The position numbers were made by a program, and so were the translations under genes. This document shows, one piece after another, positions 1 to 10,665 of a stretch of 64,000 bases of DNA (within the stretch, counting starts at the first letter, position 1; each line of letters starts with the position of its first letter). The DNA is taken from assembly GCF_001039355.2 (NCBI RefSeq), contig NW_019775336.1, positions 267,715-331,714 of the forward strand. The letters run 5' to 3'. The DNA comes from Lingula anatina. Its lineage: Eukaryota; Brachiopoda; Lingulata; Lingulida; Lingulidae. The notes under the pieces were generated by a model, which ran no database searches, was not told the DNA's origin, and saw only the letters and a list, made by a program, of their open reading frames with translations.

Positions 1-243
1 TCTTAAAAAAAAACCACTCCTCACAAAATAGCACGCTGTGCAGAAAGATGTAAAGATATGTAGAACCTGAAAGATTTGTGATGAACTTATCTTATCCAGA
101 CGGCCCGGCAGAAATAAAATGACAGTTCAGAATCAAAGGCAATTTTTAATTTTTTTTTCACTGTTTGCATTTTAATGAAATAATCGTACATGTACAATAT
201 GCTCAAAATGTTAAGTAACGTTTACTGCCTTTCTATTTTCCAG

Positions 244-378
244 GGCTCGCTCAATCCTCTGGAAAGCTTCGAGAACGCTCTGCTCAGCCGTAACAACCTT
301 GACAGTGCGATGGGGGAGGAAGGCGGGGTGTGGCTGGTAGAACGCCGGGATTTCCTCCTAGAGACCCCAAGCACATAG
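244..378 (+). CDS. terminal coding exon of an unrecognised gene that starts left of the window
   Basis: A strong acceptor (pyrimidine-rich text ending ttttccag at 231-243) is followed by an open frame that stops with TAG at 376-378. The 44 residues begin GSLNPLESF and end LLETPST. They are polar and acidic in the first half, with a short GEEGGVWLVERRDFLL segment near the end. There is no signal peptide, membrane segment or motif I can name. The exon is in phase 0 relative to its intron. It is followed by a 3' UTR containing a CA repeat and a poly(A) signal at 551. I do not recognise the gene. The frame on the opposite strand (222-446) is mostly CA-repeat translation and is ignored. Confidence that this is a real last exon is moderate, because it rests on one acceptor and one short frame. 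Confidence 0.5.
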   Translation, partial: GSLNPLESFENALLSRNNLDSAMGEEGGVWLVERRDFLLETPST

Positions 379-396
379 AGCCAGGAGCCAGTATTT

Positions 397-445
<49 letters not shown>
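397..445. repeat. CA/CG dinucleotide microsatellite
   Basis: Alternating purine-pyrimidine tract (ACACGCGCGC followed by about 18 AC units) inside the probable 3' UTR. Confidence 0.9.
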
Positions 446-446
<1 letters not shown>

Positions 447-550
447 TAGAGTGAGAGAGAGGAGGGGAGAGAGACCGCGGAATCCTTCAAATGAAATGTC
501 TAAGTTGCTTAAATCTTTATTAAAAAGAAGACTTAATTGGTTTACGTGCG

Positions 551-556
551 AATAAA
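551..556 (+). terminator. poly(A) signal AATAAA after the terminal exon
   Basis: AATAAA lies 173 bases after the stop codon of the exon at 244-378. The 3' UTR between them holds an alternating CA/CG tract. Confidence 0.45.
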
Positions 557-559
557 AGA

Positions 560-2481
560 CACGTAAGGCGCTTGGTGTGACGGCAGTTGGACTGTTTCAG
601 TTAAAAATAATGATGTTGCTAACACGACCATATTTATGCATTTGATAACACCCGCCCTGTGCGCTATAGGGTCGAAGTCTTTCATCATATGAATAAACTG
701 ACAATTAAATAGGGTGGAAAAAGTGTCTGAGATGTCGAGAAAGGATGATTACATAGAGACATTTTAACTATGATGATTATCTATTTATTTTTTCTTTACC
801 GAACGTTTCCGATTGTTTTTATTTCGTTATGTTTATGTAAAGGCAGCTATTCTGGGCAAATATTGCATTTCATTTCAATATACTAGTTTTAAGCGGACCT
901 TTTTGTTAAATGTGGTATTACGATAGTGTATTATTTACACAGAAAAGGAGGAATTCCAGTGATCTATTTATTTATTTATTTATTTATTTATAAATCGCCG
1001 TTTGCGATTGTCTTGATTTCGTTATGTTAATGTTTTGGCAGCTATTCTGGGCAAATGTTGCATTTCACTTTATTATAGCAGTTAAAAGAGGACCTCCTCA
1101 TTGAATGTGGTATAACGATGGTGTACTAGTATTTCATACACAGAATATGCATGATATAAATGATGTCAAGGCAGGATATACCTCAGTTTTAGAGGAACAT
1201 TGGAATTCGAACCATGTGTGTACCAGTATGCATTAGTGCTACTTATATAACTTGTTATACCTTAATTGTATTCCTTATTCGTTAAATGTTAAACCTAGTG
1301 TTTTGATCGGGAATAGATGCGTTTCCTTGATGTTTATGTGCACGTATCAACTTAGCTTTCAGCTGCCATGTGTTTTAGTATTTTTGAAATCTGCCCCATC
1401 CTCAACCCTCTTTGATACTCCAGAACTTACAGTGACAGTACACAGAATCGTTGCATCTATTTGCTGGTCATCTTTGGCTGCATTCACAAACAAGTTGATC
1501 CGCGGGCTAACTAGACTGCGGATCAAATATGGCGCACGCTTGACAATGGATTCCCGCCTCCCACGTGTGCGTTCCAGCGGGGCAGAGCAATTAAAGCTCG
1601 GCACGCCTTCAAGTGGGTCGTGCCACATTTATGGAAGCTCACCTCGGAACTTTTGGTGTCATTCGAAAATTACTGGCAATTCTGCTTCTTTCGAACTTTT
1701 AATGAGCTAGCTCTTTGTAGTTAATTCCCACTGTTCTGTCCTATTGGCTTATGCGTTCTACACGAATGTCAGCCAACTTCGTGCTCTCTTTTCCACTGTT
1801 TTATTTAAACCTGGGTGATAGAGTAAAAACTCCTGAGAAGGAAATTGCTATGTTAAGGTCTATAACTTGCGTTTTGTTGTGCGTGTTGGTAGATTTGTTT
1901 CTAACGGTTAAAAAGGCTAACCACGTAGCACGAGCACTGCTTATTAAATGAAGCCGTCAAATGACTAGAAATACCACTTCGGTGATAAAGGTATGGTCTG
2001 TCTGTAGCGGTTATATGATTAGCGAGAAAATTAGTATACCGGTATGTGTATCATATATGTAGCTATAATTGTACTGGGATATGAAGAAAGTACCCAATGA
2101 AAATAAACATGAAATGAATCATGTGTTGTTGTCTAATTGATCTCTGTAATTAACGTTATGAGAATTATCACTTCGAACCAAACTGATCTATAGAAATATG
2201 TCGCCATTTCTCTAATTTCACTAATTATAATGCAAATACGTGAACAATGAGAATTATTTTCAATTCTACGCATTAAATAACAAATCTGTATACGTACAGG
2301 AACTAAAAAAACATCCAAAGCAATTTATTGATACAATTGTATCTAAATTTCGAAGAAAATTTTATTAAGACAAACTAGAGATTAAATAATTTGAAGTACA
2401 CATTTTGGAAAGTTCATTGCAGAAAAAAAATGACGTAGCGCATGCAACAGGCTTTATGATATGGAGCCCTGCCATTGCACT
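560..2481. other. gene-free stretch, no coding exon supported
   Basis: AT-rich sequence with an ATTT repeat at 965-992. A less AT-rich island at about 1440-1750 contains a CCAAT motif on the - strand (near 1745) and a donor-like gtgagc on the - strand near 1640, so it could be the first exon and promoter of a - strand transcript. No continuation exon was found. A 152-codon frame at 1252-1710 (+) starts in low-complexity text and does not look protein-like. Confidence 0.4.
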
Positions 2482-2629
2482 GGTGTAACGTAACAGAAAG
2501 TCCCCCATGAGAGAGAGTCCGCTTCCCATTCATTTGCATAGGCTAGCCTTGTCCTAGATTTTGACGCACTTAGGTCAGGTTAACCCTAACTATTATGAAC
2601 TAAATGGAGGGCGGACTTTCTGTTACACC
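2482..2629. mobile_element. 148-bp inverted-repeat element (GGTGTAAC... termini)
   Basis: The left end reads GGTGTAAC, a 5-base insertion, then ACAGAAAGTCC. The right end (2613-2629) is the reverse complement GGACTTTCTGTTACACC. A second partial copy of the left arm follows directly at about 2635-2688, sharing 'agtcccccatga' and 'cgcttcccattcatt', so two insertions or a nested copy are likely. No coding capacity. Confidence 0.55.
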
Positions 2630-2839
2630 CGAAGTGTAACGTGACAGAGAGTCCCCCATGATAGTGAGCCCGCTTCCCATTCATTCCTTGATCGATGCGT
2701 CTCTCATTCATTGTAACCATGTAGTATTTCCATACACATGGTTGCTTCAACATTGTATAGGATTTGTTACAGCTGTTAACGATAAATCGATACACACTTT
2801 CTTTAGAATAACCAACATCCGTATACATAAATGTATTAT

Positions 2840-3073
2840 TTAAAGGTATAATAATAACTGTTCTTTTTGGCCAAAAAAGGAATTTTCCTCTTAAGAGATT
2901 ATTACACAGTGTAGCTATCTATGGAGGTCACGTGATGTGATGGCAAGCACAAACTCCTGAATAAATGCGTTAACTGCCGTTTTGGTGGTAAAATAGAATT
3001 TATTATATTTCTATGAGTTGTTTGCAATGTATTATGAAATATGGATATTTACGAACAGTTGTTTTCCCTTTAA
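2840..3073. mobile_element. TTAA-flanked MITE, family copy 1 (234 bp)
   Basis: It starts at TTAA (2840-2843), ends at TTAA (3070-3073), and has diverged inverted ends (AAGGTATAA... / ...TTCCCTTTAA). Internal blocks 'ggaggtcacgtgat' and 'taactgccgtttt..ggtaaaa' are shared with the copy at 47163-47508. Without transposase it is a non-autonomous element. The TTAA target suggests piggyBac-type mobilisation, which is inference. Confidence 0.6.
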
Positions 3074-3308
3074 CTAATACAACAGACATTGTTGATGTAC
3101 TGTTTTTGTGGAGCCCGGAATGACAAAAATTGTAATTCATTTGAGACGAAGTTCGGAGTCCCATATGATTAGGATACAGGTAGGGTCAGCCTAAAGTAAA
3201 GGGTTGAGTTTGGAGGGGGAGGGGCAAATATCACCTGTATAAAGTAATAAGAAACGAACTAGGGTTCCTGGAACCCCCTTATTCCTACCACAATATGATC
3301 GTGTTATA

Positions 3309-3476
3309 CAGGGGCGGATTTAGGCCGTCTTCTGGGTCTTCCGGAAGACGGTCAGATTTTCAAGTTTACATTGACGGGTTTCCAATTTTTCATGTTGGAA
3401 GACGGTCAAAATTGAAGGATGAATCAACAAAGATAATTTGGAAGACTGTCAGTAAATAGCTCTGGATCCGCTCCTG
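3309..3476. mobile_element. 168-bp hAT-like MITE with 5-bp target duplication
   Basis: Termini are CAGGGGCGGATTTAGG at the left and CTGGATCCGCTCCTG at the right. TTATA occurs directly on both sides (3304-3308 and 3477-3481). The interior repeats 'gaagacggtca' motifs. A second copy of exactly the same length, in opposite orientation, sits at 26468-26635. A CAGGGGCGGAT terminus is common in hAT elements, but hAT normally gives 8-bp duplications, so the class is tentative. Confidence 0.7.
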
Positions 3477-3765
3477 TTATAATAAGCCAACACTTATGAT
3501 CCGACCCATATGCCATCGTTTATTTACACGAAGTATTTTCTAATAAATACATAGATCATTACAATCAATAACTTGACAATAAAGCGTTTCTTATTTAAAA
3601 TGATATACTTCCACCGGAATGTGCGCAAAACATTTTCTTCTAAATTAAAAGGAACTTGCTATCTTTATGCTGCTTGATTGCAAGCATGACACAAAATATC
3701 AACTTTCCTGCCAGCAAGACAAACATATCGAATAAGCTGGGCCGATCAATAGGCTTGATTTACCC

Positions 3766-3768
<3 letters not shown>

Positions 3769-3799
<31 letters not shown>
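3769..3799 (+). repeat. 31-bp poly(T) tract
   Basis: Uninterrupted T run just beyond the stop codon of the - strand exon at 3807-4069. Confidence 0.9.
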
Positions 3800-3803
<4 letters not shown>

Positions 3804-4186
3804 CCATCATTTTGACACAACCACAGGATCACAGTTATATTGGAACGGACTTGTCTGGCTTCCCAAGAAAAAGGATAATACTTTATCCCACACAAGGAGA
3901 TTGGGTGAGCATGCCACAGGTAGGGGGGCACGTTTTTGCCTCGATTTGGTCTCATCCACGGAGAACTCCGAGCCAACAACACTTTCGGTTTCGCTTCTCG
4001 TTTTCCTAGATAGAGACGCCATAATTCGGGTTCCGAGGTCTTCTTCAACTGCTCCATGTGCTTCGTTGACTGCAAGATAAGATACAACACACTGACTGCG
4101 TGGCTATGACAGCAAGAACACGCTTTACCGGTGGATGCAGAATATACAGTGGATATAAACAAGAGGTGAAAATAGTTTGTCACCCC

Positions 4187-4189
<3 letters not shown>

Positions 4190-4218
<29 letters not shown>
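4190..4218. repeat. CA microsatellite
   Basis: About 14 CA units, located in the intron between exons 4b and 5 of the left copy. Confidence 0.9.
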
Positions 4219-4220
<2 letters not shown>

Positions 4221-4835
4221 TTCCATAATGTCCAACAAACTTTTTGCAGTAAGACGTATTTTACTCACCTACTGCATATGTTCTCAGTGCGAGTGTTTTT
4301 ACATTCGATTGTGCAAAAAAAAACAAAGTCCACTATTTCGTTTAAGCTTGCTCATCGATCATGTCATTGATAATTAAAAAATGCTATTCAGCGAATCTAT
4401 CTGTATCAGACAATACTAGGTTAAATACTAGTAGCACAAATGCGTAAAGATACAAACACCTATAATGGCAATTGTAACACCGATTCGGAAAATCGGAAGA
4501 GGTAAATTCGTTTTGTGTACGATATAGCTCTCTTAAAGACATTGTCAAAGATAAGTAGTATTAGGGTTCGTTCACAATGAAACTATCATTCTAGGTAGTT
4601 CGTTTTAACTCCGCGGGAACTGTCGTTGAATGCAATCAGATTAATCCTGGTGTTGAGAGAATGCGGAAAACCTGGTGATTATACGAGTACTTTGAAAACA
4701 AAAGGTATCTGTTTATCTGTTGAACTGATTGCATTCAGCGAGAGTTCCTGCAGACGTACTTGGGACTGCCTAGTACGAGAGTTTCACTGTGAGCGTACCC
4801 TTACTATCGGGGTACTCGAGTATCGTGACTCGTAC

Positions 4836-5001
4836 CTTCCCGTTTTCGTCTCTCCTGCTCCGCCTCCGGCACCGCCACGGTCACAGGAATTATCGACGGC
4901 GTTCCAGTCCCCACGAGATTGCACTGGCTTTCCGTACACGCCCAAATCGGGACTTGGAAGTTGTATTCCAGCGCCAGCTGACACAGAAACAACACGATAG
5001 G
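4836..5001 (-). CDS. exon 4b of the repeated cysteine-rich gene (only copy present in the window)
   Basis: The acceptor on the - strand is ctctTCTTCTTTCAG (just above 5001) and the donor is GGAAG|gtacgag (below 4836). The exon is 166 bases and noticeably GC-rich in an AT-rich neighbourhood. Read in phase 0 it encodes PIVLFLCQLALEYNFQVPIW, then ACTESQCNLVG, ending VPEAEQERRKRE, and leaves phase 1. This fits both partners: exon 4 of the other copies ends in phase 0 (CTGACG|gta) and exon 5 needs phase 1. The three cysteines are typical of this gene. Other copies lack it because the single-N joins fall in exactly this intron. A second open frame exists here but does not satisfy the phases. Confidence 0.45.
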
Positions 5002-7409
5002 CTGAAAGAAGAAGAGCGTAATTGAAACTTCTGTTGACGATGAAAAAGGCAAAGAGATTGTGTACGTGTTAATAAGGGATAAAGGATAGGCAAAGGAGGT
5101 GGACTGTATTGATAATAAACTGCTAAATTGTAAGGTGATGGTGTGTTGCGAGTCTATCAGCATTTCTCTATTTGCTCTAAGGCTACTGATCTTCCTGTTA
5201 AGTTACTTAGGAAGCTCGATCGACCACAGATTTGAAGAGAGCATTTTTAGCAAATCGGTCATTGACAAATGAGAAATTCAAAACTGACCTTCGAGAAGAA
5301 TTTAAATGTTATTTAACTACTTCAATTTTTCTTACCCTGATTTCTCCCCCACCTCCCAACTCACACTCCTTAAAAAACGAACAACCCTTAAAGATGCATA
5401 CAAAGTCAATTTTTTGTCACAAAAACCAACCAAATGCCAGCATATAGTTACAAGTAGTATAACTAAGAGAATTACCAAAAGGCATTGTTTAATTTTACCC
5501 AACTTGTCAATTGCCCTTATTAGAACCGTTTAGTCTTTGTTAAAACTTGGATTCTAGGTTAAAAACATGTTTACAGACTAAATTGTAAATGTTCAAGACT
5601 GATAACCCAACTGTGAATATGCGAAGGCGTAGAAACCAAGTAGATATTTTCACAACAGTGCCAGGAATTGTAAAGGATAAAGACTCATAATTCGACCAAC
5701 TTATCAATTTTGTGCGGACTAAAGTGAACCATTATTATTATCCAATACGTTACAAAGAGATCAACATCTATCTCTACATTTATGTAAAAAAGTGATGTTT
5801 GTGGTCGCCAAAGAAGTGCGTAATACTCTTCACGCGCACCTTGCAAATAGCTAAGTTCTGTACGAATACGTCTGTCCACGTGTGTGCGTGTGCGTGTGTG
5901 CGTGTGCGTGTGTGTGATTTGTAACTCCGCTGTCATACCGTGCACATATTCTATTTACGTGACAATTGATTACTGTCGGTTCTCACAATTAACATCTGCA
6001 ACTTGCTACAAGAGATAAAGTCAGATCAAAGTCGACCCTATAAGATGTCTCCACGAAAAAAAGCTCACTCAACAAAACATGAACTACTGATTGATTTAAT
6101 GGTCGTTGTAGAAACAAATCTTTTCATTACAGTCCCACCATTTCAAGACACAATATGGTTGTCAATAGTTCACACTTCTCTATATGGAATTATATACGAG
6201 TAATGATGGATTGTAGAATGAATAACTTTTTGCTACCCCGCTGAACTTACCTACAAAGGGTGGAAAAGTTGTCAAAGCCATGTCTCACCGCAGAATTCTG
6301 ATCTGACAATAATAAAAAGAAATTTAAAAAATAATAACTTACGTTGCGTGTAAAAAAAAGTCCATCAACAAATCGAAAACTAAACGGTACTAAAGATATC
6401 ACTGTTTTGGTAAATTCATGTTTTTCTAGTAATGTTGCTTAATTTAAGTGTGGCCATTAAGCCGTGAACATTTAATGAGTCTGGTTGCAGGAAGAATAAA
6501 ACTAAAACTACGTAGATTTTGTTTGGTATTTTTATCATATTTTCCAGTTCAGGAAACATTTTGTTAATGCTAATTGCAGTTCGGAGATAGTCCTTTATTA
6601 CTGTCTACCAAGAATGTGCTCTATATTTATCACAATTCAATCAGCATATAGATGTGAATATTCCTTATCCCTTAACATGCTAATCGCTTTTGTCAGCTTG
6701 ATATATGACTAACCAACTCGTGACTAGCAATCTTTTGTCTTCGATATTTTGTTCAAAGCGTTACATTACCTAATGTCAAGAAAAAAAACAACCACCTCAC
6801 TTTTAAAAGGCAGGGCCAATTTTTAACAATATAATGCACATGATGATGACAATTATAGCTGTTTTCTTGCTACTGGTTCATTCTGAAAATGATTTCATAC
6901 CGCAAAATAAATCCCCTGCATTTATTTTGTACCATCTACTTGCCGCGGTCATAGGCCGAGGCCAAATTAAACAAGAATATGACTTAATTTTGATCAGTAT
7001 TTATAAATCTATTTGCTAAAGGTATCACTGTATATCCTTTATAAACTTCCTTGGAATTCACGTTCAGTCTTATTACAATAATAATGAATGTTAAATGATT
7101 TATTTCGTAATAGAAATAACATTGATAATAACTAAAAATGTTAATGCTCATTATTTTTCTGTATTTTCGAAAGAAAATGAGCGTACTGGAACATTTCTTT
7201 TATGGCACGTGCACGTGCACACACTTCACATGCACGTGCACGCACACACACTTCACATGCACATGCAAAAAAATCGTGTCTCTTTCCATCATATATTGCT
7301 GATAAGGAATTATTTTGGGTTTTTGTGTTGGTTAAAAAATTATTTTGCATTTCCAATCACAATTATTATGGCTAAAACTAAAATTGCATGTACTGTACAT
7401 TATTGATTG

Positions 7410-7725
7410 ATTATTGATCCGGATCACCACCAAAAACTAATCATCTGTTCCTAGGCCCACTTCCGACAGTTCCGTAATATTTCATCAAAATCGGTCCATA
7501 ACTTAGTTTTTTATTATTTTTTATTTTTGATTATTGATTGATCATTGATCCAGATCACCGCCAAAAACTAATCACTTCTTCATTAACCCATTTCTAACCT
7601 ACACTGAAAATACCATCAAAATTCACCCATATCTTTTTGATTTATGTTGCTGACAAACAGACAGACAAACAAACAAACAAACAAGCAGGGGTAAAAACAT
7701 AACCTCCTTGGCACAGGTAAAAATA
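7410..7725 (+). mobile_element. 3' end of an RTE-like non-LTR retrotransposon or derived SINE
   Basis: Two tandem monomers beginning 'gatccggatcaccaccaaaa' / 'gatccagatcaccgccaaaa' are followed by 'gttgctgacaaacagacag', a CAAA repeat and 'aacataacctccttggcaca'. This tail, with an ACAA microsatellite and 'aacctccttggcggagg'-type ending, is characteristic from memory of RTE-clade elements in marine invertebrates. No reverse transcriptase frame is present, so it is 5' truncated. It is copied with the large repeat at 14268-14580. Confidence 0.55.
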
Positions 7726-8650
7726 AATTTATTTTGAGTCTAAATTCCAAAATTACATGTTCAGAAGACTTTACATACACATAGAACAATTACTTAAGAA
7801 ATTACCCATCTTTTATTATTCACGCGACTTTGTTTGTCTTGTTAACATTATTTGCGGCTTAACATAAAAATCACATTTCCTCATTTGCACATTTTTGCTG
7901 TGTCCTTATTGCAATCTTTTGGATGGGTTTTGGTGTCAAGGGTCTCTTTCAGCGTCAAGGTCTTCAACACTGCGACCCTGGATCAGCGACGAGTTCTACG
8001 ATACGTGACGGCCCTAGAAGTAAAAGACACCCACACCCACACCACAAGACCCTGAAACGGTCCGGATAACGAACTTTTTTAAATCAGCGAAAAGGTACAA
8101 AGTTAAGAAGAAGAGTCGAGCTCAGGGACAAGAATGCCTGCGCTTTCTTTTCTTTTTTTATTCAGTTTTATTTTACTTAAAATTAAAATTTTCCTGTCTG
8201 ATTGCAAGTGTGACATAAAATATTAACTTTCCTGCCAGCAAGACAAACATATCAAAAAAGCTGGACCAATCGATAGACTTGAACCTCGATTGGATTTTAC
8301 TGCATTTTTTTTTAAACTTTCTTTGATGTTCTGGCGGCCATCAATTTGGGCTTTTCAAACTTTTTATGGTGGAAGTCCACAGTTAAACTGGAACGGACTT
8401 GTCTGGCTTCCCACGATAAAGGATAATACATTAGCCCATACAAGGAGATTGGGTGAGCATGCCACAGTTGCCGGTGCACGTTTTTGCCTCGATTTGGTGT
8501 CATCAACGGACGAGAACTCCGAGCCGACAGCACTTTCGGTTTCGCTTCTCTTTTTCCTAGATAGAGACGCCATTAATCGGGTTCCAAGGTCTTCTACAAC
8601 TGCTTCAAGGGGTTCGTTGACTGCAAGATAAGATACAACACACTGACTGC

Positions 8651-8651
8651 N
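8651..8651. other. single N: assembly join
   Basis: Lies about 30 bases upstream (on the - strand) of the exon 5 acceptor. In the left copy the same position is followed by about 1.4 kb that holds exon 4b. Here the text jumps to an unrelated 110 bases and then to the equivalent of 5501. The N therefore hides at least one exon. Confidence 0.85.
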
Positions 8652-10467
8652 AGGAATCCACACTCCACCGATGCTCGGTTCGTATGTACCTTAAAATCAA
8701 GCTGCTATCCCCACTTCATTGTCTACCGATCCTATTTACAGAAAGTTGTCGCCCGTTGTTTTACCAACTTGTCAATTGCCCTTATTAGAACCGTTTAGTC
8801 TTTGTTAAAACTTGGATTCTAGGTTAAAAACATGTTTACAGACTAAATTGTAAATGTTCAAGTCTGATAACCCAACTGTGAATATGCGAAGGCGTAGAAA
8901 CCAAGTAGTAGATATTTTCACAACAGTGCCAGGAATTGTAAAGGATAAAGACTCATAATTCGACCAACTTATCAATTTTGTGCGGACTAAAGTGAACCAT
9001 TATTATTATCCAGTACGTTACAAAGAGATCAACATCTATCTCTACATTTATGTAAAAAAGTGATGTTTGTGGTCGCCAAAGAAGTGCGTAATACTCTTCA
9101 CGCGCACCTTGCAAATAGCTAAGTTCTGTACGAATACGTCTGTCCACGTGTGTGTGTGTGCGTGTGCGTGTGTGCGTGTGCGTGTGTGTGATTTGTAACT
9201 CCGCTGTCATACCGTCAGGAAGTCCAATAAGGCAGTGTCCAATCCCATCCCGTTTATTCCAACGCAGTCAAATGTCTTCGTGTTGCAGTCTAAGTCACTC
9301 TAGCAGGGCAAACCTGAAACTACAAAGATATGCAAACCTTTAAAACTCCGCAAAGTTTTGCAAATGTGCAGAGAAGAATGAACGCCATGACAATACCATG
9401 TTTTTCATAGTCTATAAAATAATTAACTAATACGTAGAGATGCAATAAAAGCATGAAAAGATAAAAATGTGGAATATAGAAAAGAAGCGGCAGTGTTAAC
9501 ATTTTACAGAAAAGCGAACTTTTTGACCGTAAAATAGATCTCCCGATCACCGTTTTTCTTTCCGACGCGCCCCGTTTTCTTTGTCGCTGATTGTGTGCAT
9601 ATATAAGATATACTTCACGAGATAAAATCTTAATTATGTCGAAATTGATTCAAGGCATAAAATTAGCATACAGAATTTGGTATGCATACCCGGAATCTTA
9701 TTTGAATAGTCGCGATAAGATAATCTTTAATTTATGTTCGTTTGAGGAACGAATTAGAACTTGTTTAATACAGGGTTTCATCTCCATGGCGTACCAGTGT
9801 AGACGACACGACGAAGCAAACGTCATCAAAAGACGTACAATGAACCCTTAACCAGGACCACAGCTTGATTTTTCACAAGAAAAAAGTTCACTCAACAAAA
9901 CATGAGCTACTGATTGATTTAATGGTCGTTGTAGAAACAAAACTTTTCATTTCACTCGCACCATTTTAAGGCACATTACGGTTGTCAAAAGTTTTCACTT
10001 CTCTATATTGGTATAGAATTAATTTCATCACTCAGTTGGCCTCTAGTATAGAATACATACAATGTGCGGTACAATACCTTAAGCCTAGGTCCCAACTACG
10101 TTTTGGACGCACGGTTTTTAGATTCCTTGCGTCTAGCTAGGACGTAGCTAGATCGCAGGGAAGGAATCAAGTAATTGGTGAAAAGTTTCTACGTGGTGTT
10201 TGCGTCCTCAAAAAGTCGTACGATGGACGTGCTTCTCACGCACGAACTCCCACGTTTTCCCCATTTTTTTTTTTTTTTTTTTTTTTGGCGTAGACCGCAC
10301 GTAGCAGCCCGTACGTTCGGTTGGGACCTAGGGTTTACGTAGTAAATAGATATCAGGTAAACTCCTCTTAAATCACCAAGGTCTACTTTACCTAAACCTA
10401 CGACCTACAACCTATTTTAGAGTTCTTAGTTTCTTTGTGTTGAGTCACTCTCGTGATGAGAATAATC

Positions 10468-10665
10468 AGGGGTAGATTCCGGAAAAAAAATATTCCCCAC
10501 CTGAAATTAGAATTTTGACTAGCTGAATCATAGTTCTAAACCGTACCAAATGGCACCGTTCGCCCTCTAAAATACCAAAATTTTCCGGAACCTTTCAGCA
10601 GGCCGCGAACCCTAGGCTAGTATCCGCGGAAACCCCTTCGAATAATCATACTGGATCCGCTCATG
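10468..10665. mobile_element. hAT-like MITE, CAGGGGT...GGATCC family, copy in middle unit
   Basis: Termini are CAGGGGTAGATTCCGG and CTGGATCCGCTCATG. The interior contains 'gaattttgactagctgaatc' and 'taaaccgtaccaaatgg'. Homologous copies are at 17003-17213 (better preserved ends) and, diverged, at 60927-61194. Confidence 0.55.

Larger units (their letters stand above)
3807..6559 (-). pseudogene. left copy (C) of the repeated cysteine-rich secreted-protein gene, exons lost
   Basis: Recognisable parts on the - strand: exon 1 with signal peptide (ATG at 6559, running to about 6429), a remnant of exon-2-side sequence (6341-6428), exon 4b (5001-4836), and last exon 5 (4069-3807, stop at 3807). Compared with the middle copy, two deletions are visible. 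One joins exon 1 to the far side of exon 2 near 6428, removing about 1.4 kb. The other, near 5941, removes about 2.2 kb including exon 3 and all but a few bases of exon 4. Exon 5 still has an open frame of 86 residues matching the other copies, with only in-frame length change (SSVDD against SVDE). It is therefore a broken gene, or a deletion haplotype of the middle copy. The last exon ends in DPVVVSK rather than the GLPP of the other two. Confidence 0.5.

Noticed and set aside
1199-1215. Possible tRNA B-box (GGTTCGAATTCC on the - strand)
   Set aside because: No matching A-box, no acceptor stem, and the T-loop closing pair is wrong.
1252-1710. 152-codon + strand frame and an 89-codon - strand frame over it
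   Set aside because: Both are products of a locally less AT-rich patch; no motif, and neither has paired splice sites.
4626-5025. Three overlapping + strand and - strand frames over 4780-5020
   Set aside because: Shadows of the GC-rich exon 4b; only the - strand phase-0 reading satisfies neighbouring exon phases.
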